This document shows, piece by piece, positions 62,201 through 64,000 of a stretch of 64,000 nt of DNA. Within the stretch, counting starts at the first letter, position 1, and each line of letters begins with the position of its first letter. A model generated the notes under the pieces. It was not told where the DNA came from and did not search any database. It saw nothing but the letters and a program-made list of their open reading frames with translations. Both the position numbers and the translations under genes were made by a program. Source of the stretch: Streptomyces sp. CC228A (GTDB lineage: Bacteria > Actinomycetota > Actinomycetes > Streptomycetales > Streptomycetaceae); the NCBI RefSeq assembly GCF_021390935.1, contig NZ_JAJPUI010000009.1, positions 1-64,000 on the forward strand, read 5' to 3'.

Positions 62201-62538
62201 GTGGAGCCTGCACTGCGGTACGCGGTGACCTCGACGTCCTTGCCGGTGCGCTTCGCCTTCCGCATCGCCGCGTCGGCGGTGACCGGCTGCTCCGGCGCGG
62301 CCTTCGCCGTCTCGGGGCGATCGGGACGAGCGTGGGTGTCGGTGCCCTGCCCGGCCCGGACGCCGAGGGGTACGGCCACGGCGACCGCCAGGAGAGCGGC
62401 CAGGGCGGCGTAGCGGCGGCGCCGGCGGCTGCGCTTTCCCGGTGCGGCGAGTGGATCCGGAGGGGACGCTGCCGCTCCGGGTCTTTTCTCCGATGGCGCG
62501 TTCTCGTCGCTCTCCACCGTCTTTGAGGCGGCGTCCAT
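59269..62538 (-). CDS. Large secreted DNRLRE-like and FG-GAP repeat protein
   Basis: 1,089 residues. A cytoplasmic charged N-terminus and transmembrane or signal helix (about 43-62), then a beta region, a DNRLRE-type domain (about 400-600; FIDPSFKGRKLNWTTLYAKY, SWGCSARQYNLHLTGSI), Ig-like stretches (about 620-800), and C-terminal FG-GAP/VCBS-type repeats with calcium loops DVTGDQVPDLYTVDADGN, DVTGDGRADLLALAGTD, DVTADGAPDLVYRN and DISGDGVPDVIALFAGG. It resembles proteins coded beside RHS-repeat proteins. Start ATG 62538 after AAAGGAAG. The neighbour at 63039 is divergent. Confidence 0.85.
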   Translation of the reverse strand: MDAASKTVESDENAPSEKRPGAAASPPDPLAAPGKRSRRRRRYAALAALLAVAVAVPLGVRAGQGTDTHARPDRPETAKAAPEQPVTADAAMRKAKRTGKDVEVTAYRSAGSTTWAQPDGLLRTRIHSSSIRAEVDGEWKPVDTDLRRVDGGYAPKAVNDPLLFSAGSGGEGERASRSLPRTALVRSTADRTAEKDPADWSDLVQLTTGRHRMVVKWPGRLPAPVVSGPRALYEDVRPGIDLLLTARDSGFSHVLVVKDREAAQDPLLDRLSYHLASPTLTFVMDPESKAVSARDSAGQEFAASPTPYMWDSSAPVRTTIGETPTPDPAVGGTSLALPGLAGPQPGTRDAVLDAALGANGKLDLVGADRMLADPDTTYPVFIDPSFKGRKLNWTTLYAKYPSSSFWNGQNFNDGANEARVGYERTTGGLSRSVFTFEFGQALHGTKIQTAYFRARQIYSWGCSARQYNLHLTGSISSSSTWKNQPTWGEVLDSKSNGYGYSADCPDQWSALNITSAAQKGADRSWSTLTLGLRAANESDTYAWKKFTANGENAPYIEVTHNRPPNSPKASAMKTYPGGTCDYTAPYPGIGKSDITFTVTASDPDGNLKSIVLKVWPSGSDSTTSAVVHQTLTPNSSGTVTATYPWSKFTSGKAYSWEAMPVDTLGETTRWGPAETGSACQFTVDHSAPNSPEVVSDAFPPSGDDGSVWSTVTFGGSGRFTFSPAGSTDVKEYQYGFTTAFASRAATTGGPVTVTLTPPHAGPTALYVRSVDGTGNISRATVYTFQVRPAPVSDSPMDVTGDQVPDLYTVDADGNLALHAKAKGSDRLHTSMPAAYTTDTADGSAQLVADGYWTGALITHNGDWLPGDGVQDLVARMPDGKLYVYPGDGYGGFDVTRRVEVLLPSGAPAPASLRQILAVGDVTGDGRADLLALAGTDLWAFTGYTGVSFAKAAHLTGEAWSERDLVQVGDVTADGAPDLVYRNNPTGQLHLRYGKKAAGGGLALASIGTKAASAGQLDTYGPSGWSRSALPIVTGTPDISGDGVPDVIALFAGGQARVYPGRAIGLTSANAFYIIKDSVGTSWSGYTAIG

Positions 62539-63038
62539 GACTTCCTTTCCCCCCGCGGGCGCCTGGTTGTCGAGCGGCCCTCGGAACTCCTGCCGGCACG
62601 CAGATGTGTGCCAGCAGAGCATGAACCATGTTCACGATTTCGTCACGCCCCTTTCGAGCGGGGGCGACTGAGAACCGGAGCGCCGGGTGGCGGCGTCCCT
62701 GGGGGTGGTGATGAGGAGGCGTATTCACTCCCCGGCGGGAAGCGGGCGTGTCCGGTGGGGCGTTTCACGGTCAAACCAGGCAGACAGTGAGCCTTTTTGT
62801 GCCGGTAGAGCGCCAAGATCCGCAGAAAAGTCGATCACAGCGACATGTGCAGCGATGTACGGCGACGCCCCGTCAACTCCCCTTCGCCCTGTGCATATAC
62901 ATCCATCGCGTGATTGAGGTCACAGCTGTTCGAGGCTTGTGGATTTCGCGTTCACCACCCCTGCACAATCACCTGGCTATTTGTCGTTTTCCCCGCATGC
63001 CCTCCCTCTGATGGCGCGCGGCGGAAGTGGGGGGTCAC
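62539..63038. other. 500-bp divergent intergenic region, lower GC
   Basis: Between the divergent FG-GAP and RHS-like genes. The segment 62760-62960 is distinctly AT-richer than the window and must hold promoters for both; I see no clear -10/-35 pair with confidence and no RNA gene. Confidence 0.6.
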
Positions 63039-64000
63039 ATGTCCTCGTCCGTTTCAGGACGCACCTTCCGCGTGCCCGAAAGCCTCAACCGGCTTTCCCC
63101 GCACGCGGTTTCGCGCGCGGCGTCGCGCTGGTCGAGCGCCGCGGTACGCCGCCGCAGACGCACCGCGCGCGCCCGCCGCCTCGGCGTCGCGCTCTCGGCC
63201 GTGCTCGCGGCGACGCTGCTGCCCGCCGAGGCCTGGGCCATCGCACCCCCGGCCCCCCGCAGCGGCCCGGTGCTGGACGCCCTCCAGCAGGAGGAGCCGG
63301 CGGATCCCGACCAGGCCAAGATGGAGGAACTCAGCGCCTGGTCCGGCTCGGCCGTCGAGCCGCCCACCGTGTTCGACCCCACGGCCATCACGCCTCCCGC
63401 GGGCGGTACCGCCCCCGTCACCCTGGACGGCGCGGGCGAGGACCTCGTGCCCGTCGGCACCCTGCCCGTCAGCATCGGCAAGGCGTCACCGACCGAGGCC
63501 GACCCGAACCCGCCGGCCCCCAGCGGCACCTGGGACGTCGCCGTCGAGCCCCGCACCAGCACCGAAGCGGCCGACGTCGACGGCGCCCTCATCACGGTCA
63601 CCCCGCCCGAGAGCGGCTCCACACCCGTCGACATCGAGCTGGACTACGGCCAGTTCGAGGACCTGTTCGGCACCGAGTGGTCCTCCCGCCTCAAGCTGAC
63701 CCAGCTCCCCCAGTGCTTCCTCACCACGCCCGAGCTGGAGGAGTGCACCACCCCCGTCGACGTGCCCAGCAGCAACGATCCGTCAGGCGACACGGTCCGC
63801 GCCACCGTCGACCCGGCCGCGAGCCAGGCACAGGGCCTGTCCACCCAGTCCGGCGGCGGCCCCGTCGTCCTGGCCGCCACCGACTCGGCGGCCGGCGCGG
63901 GCGGCACGTACAAGGCGACCCCGCTCTCCGCGACCGGCACCTGGTCGGCGGGCGGCAGCAGCGGCGGCTTCTCCTGGACGTACCCGCTGCCCCTCCCCGA
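63039..64000 (+). CDS. N-terminus of a RHS/teneurin-like secreted protein, runs off window
   Basis: Open from ATG 63039 to the end, 320 codons, no stop. A twin basic N-region (RWSSAAVRRRRRTARARRL) and signal segment (GVALSAVLAATLLPAEAWAIAPP), then a Pro/Ala/Asp-rich beta region (TWDVAVEPRTSTEAADVDGA, TPVDIELDYGQFEDLFG). The ensemble fits the N-terminus of Streptomyces RHS-repeat polymorphic-toxin-like proteins (SpvB-like lead). Repeats and toxin tip, if any, lie beyond 64000. Confidence 0.7.
   Translation, partial: MSSSVSGRTFRVPESLNRLSPHAVSRAASRWSSAAVRRRRRTARARRLGVALSAVLAATLLPAEAWAIAPPAPRSGPVLDALQQEEPADPDQAKMEELSAWSGSAVEPPTVFDPTAITPPAGGTAPVTLDGAGEDLVPVGTLPVSIGKASPTEADPNPPAPSGTWDVAVEPRTSTEAADVDGALITVTPPESGSTPVDIELDYGQFEDLFGTEWSSRLKLTQLPQCFLTTPELEECTTPVDVPSSNDPSGDTVRATVDPAASQAQGLSTQSGGGPVVLAATDSAAGAGGTYKATPLSATGTWSAGGSSGGFSWTYPLPLP

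Noticed and set aside
1..64000. tRNA, rRNA and riboswitch genes
   Set aside because: No cloverleaf with CCA end, no ribosomal RNA stretch and no recognisable cobalamin, TPP or SAM motif was found by eye; small RNAs could still be missed.

Overview
The window looks like a chromosomal piece of a Streptomyces or close relative. GC content and third-position GC are very high, and GTG starts and leaderless-looking starts are common. The gene content is diagnostic: a BldN/RsbN developmental sigma/anti-sigma pair, a Rex-controlled hem operon, class I LysRS, futalosine-type menaquinone genes, DUF3558 lipoproteins and RHS-type secreted proteins.

Layout. Positions 1-2.8 kb hold a decayed or badly read stretch: a TPR gene and a DUF1015 gene full of single-base indels. 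The DUF1015 gene is fused head to head with a 5'-truncated acyltransferase at about 2,020. Positions 3.0-5.4 kb carry rsbN and bldN, and 6.3-13.9 kb carry a HAD phosphatase, a glutaredoxin and rex-hemA-hemC-hemD followed by hemB. Positions 14.3-16.3 kb hold an ECF sigma factor with a membrane-anchored sensor and a secreted paralogue of that sensor. Positions 16.4-19.0 kb hold small conserved genes and an 18-copy octanucleotide repeat, and argS and lysS diverge at about 21.1 kb. Positions 23.2-32 kb hold a DUF2637 membrane protein, two DUF3558 lipoproteins, RtcB, an SDR, a Mut7-C protein and hypotheticals.

Positions 32.4-40.9 kb carry hemL and the complete system II cytochrome c maturation set (resA-ccdA-resB-ccsA), so heme supply and heme attachment sit together. 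Positions 41.5-46.7 kb hold a periplasmic-binding-like protein and its partner NTPase, which is split by an IS110-family element just before its P-loop. Positions 47.7-54.2 kb hold late futalosine-pathway menaquinone genes (ubiD-like, ubiA-like, ubiX-like, mqnE) with Uma2, rhomboid and Lrp neighbours. Positions 54.5-56.1 kb hold a UdgX-type uracil-DNA glycosylase, a GNAT and a DUF4229 protein. Positions 56.3-57.9 kb hold a short cysteine-containing leader ORF followed by a TcyP-like transporter. Positions 59.3-64 kb hold divergent large secreted proteins: an FG-GAP protein and the N-terminus of an RHS-like protein that runs off the end.

Several otherwise intact genes (hemL, resB, ubiX, the DUF2637 gene) change frame once or twice, each time as if one base had been lost, mostly in or next to G/C runs or short repeats. 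This looks more like sequencing error than gene decay and should be settled before any of them is called a pseudogene. Function calls rest on recognised motifs and family knowledge; no database search was run.
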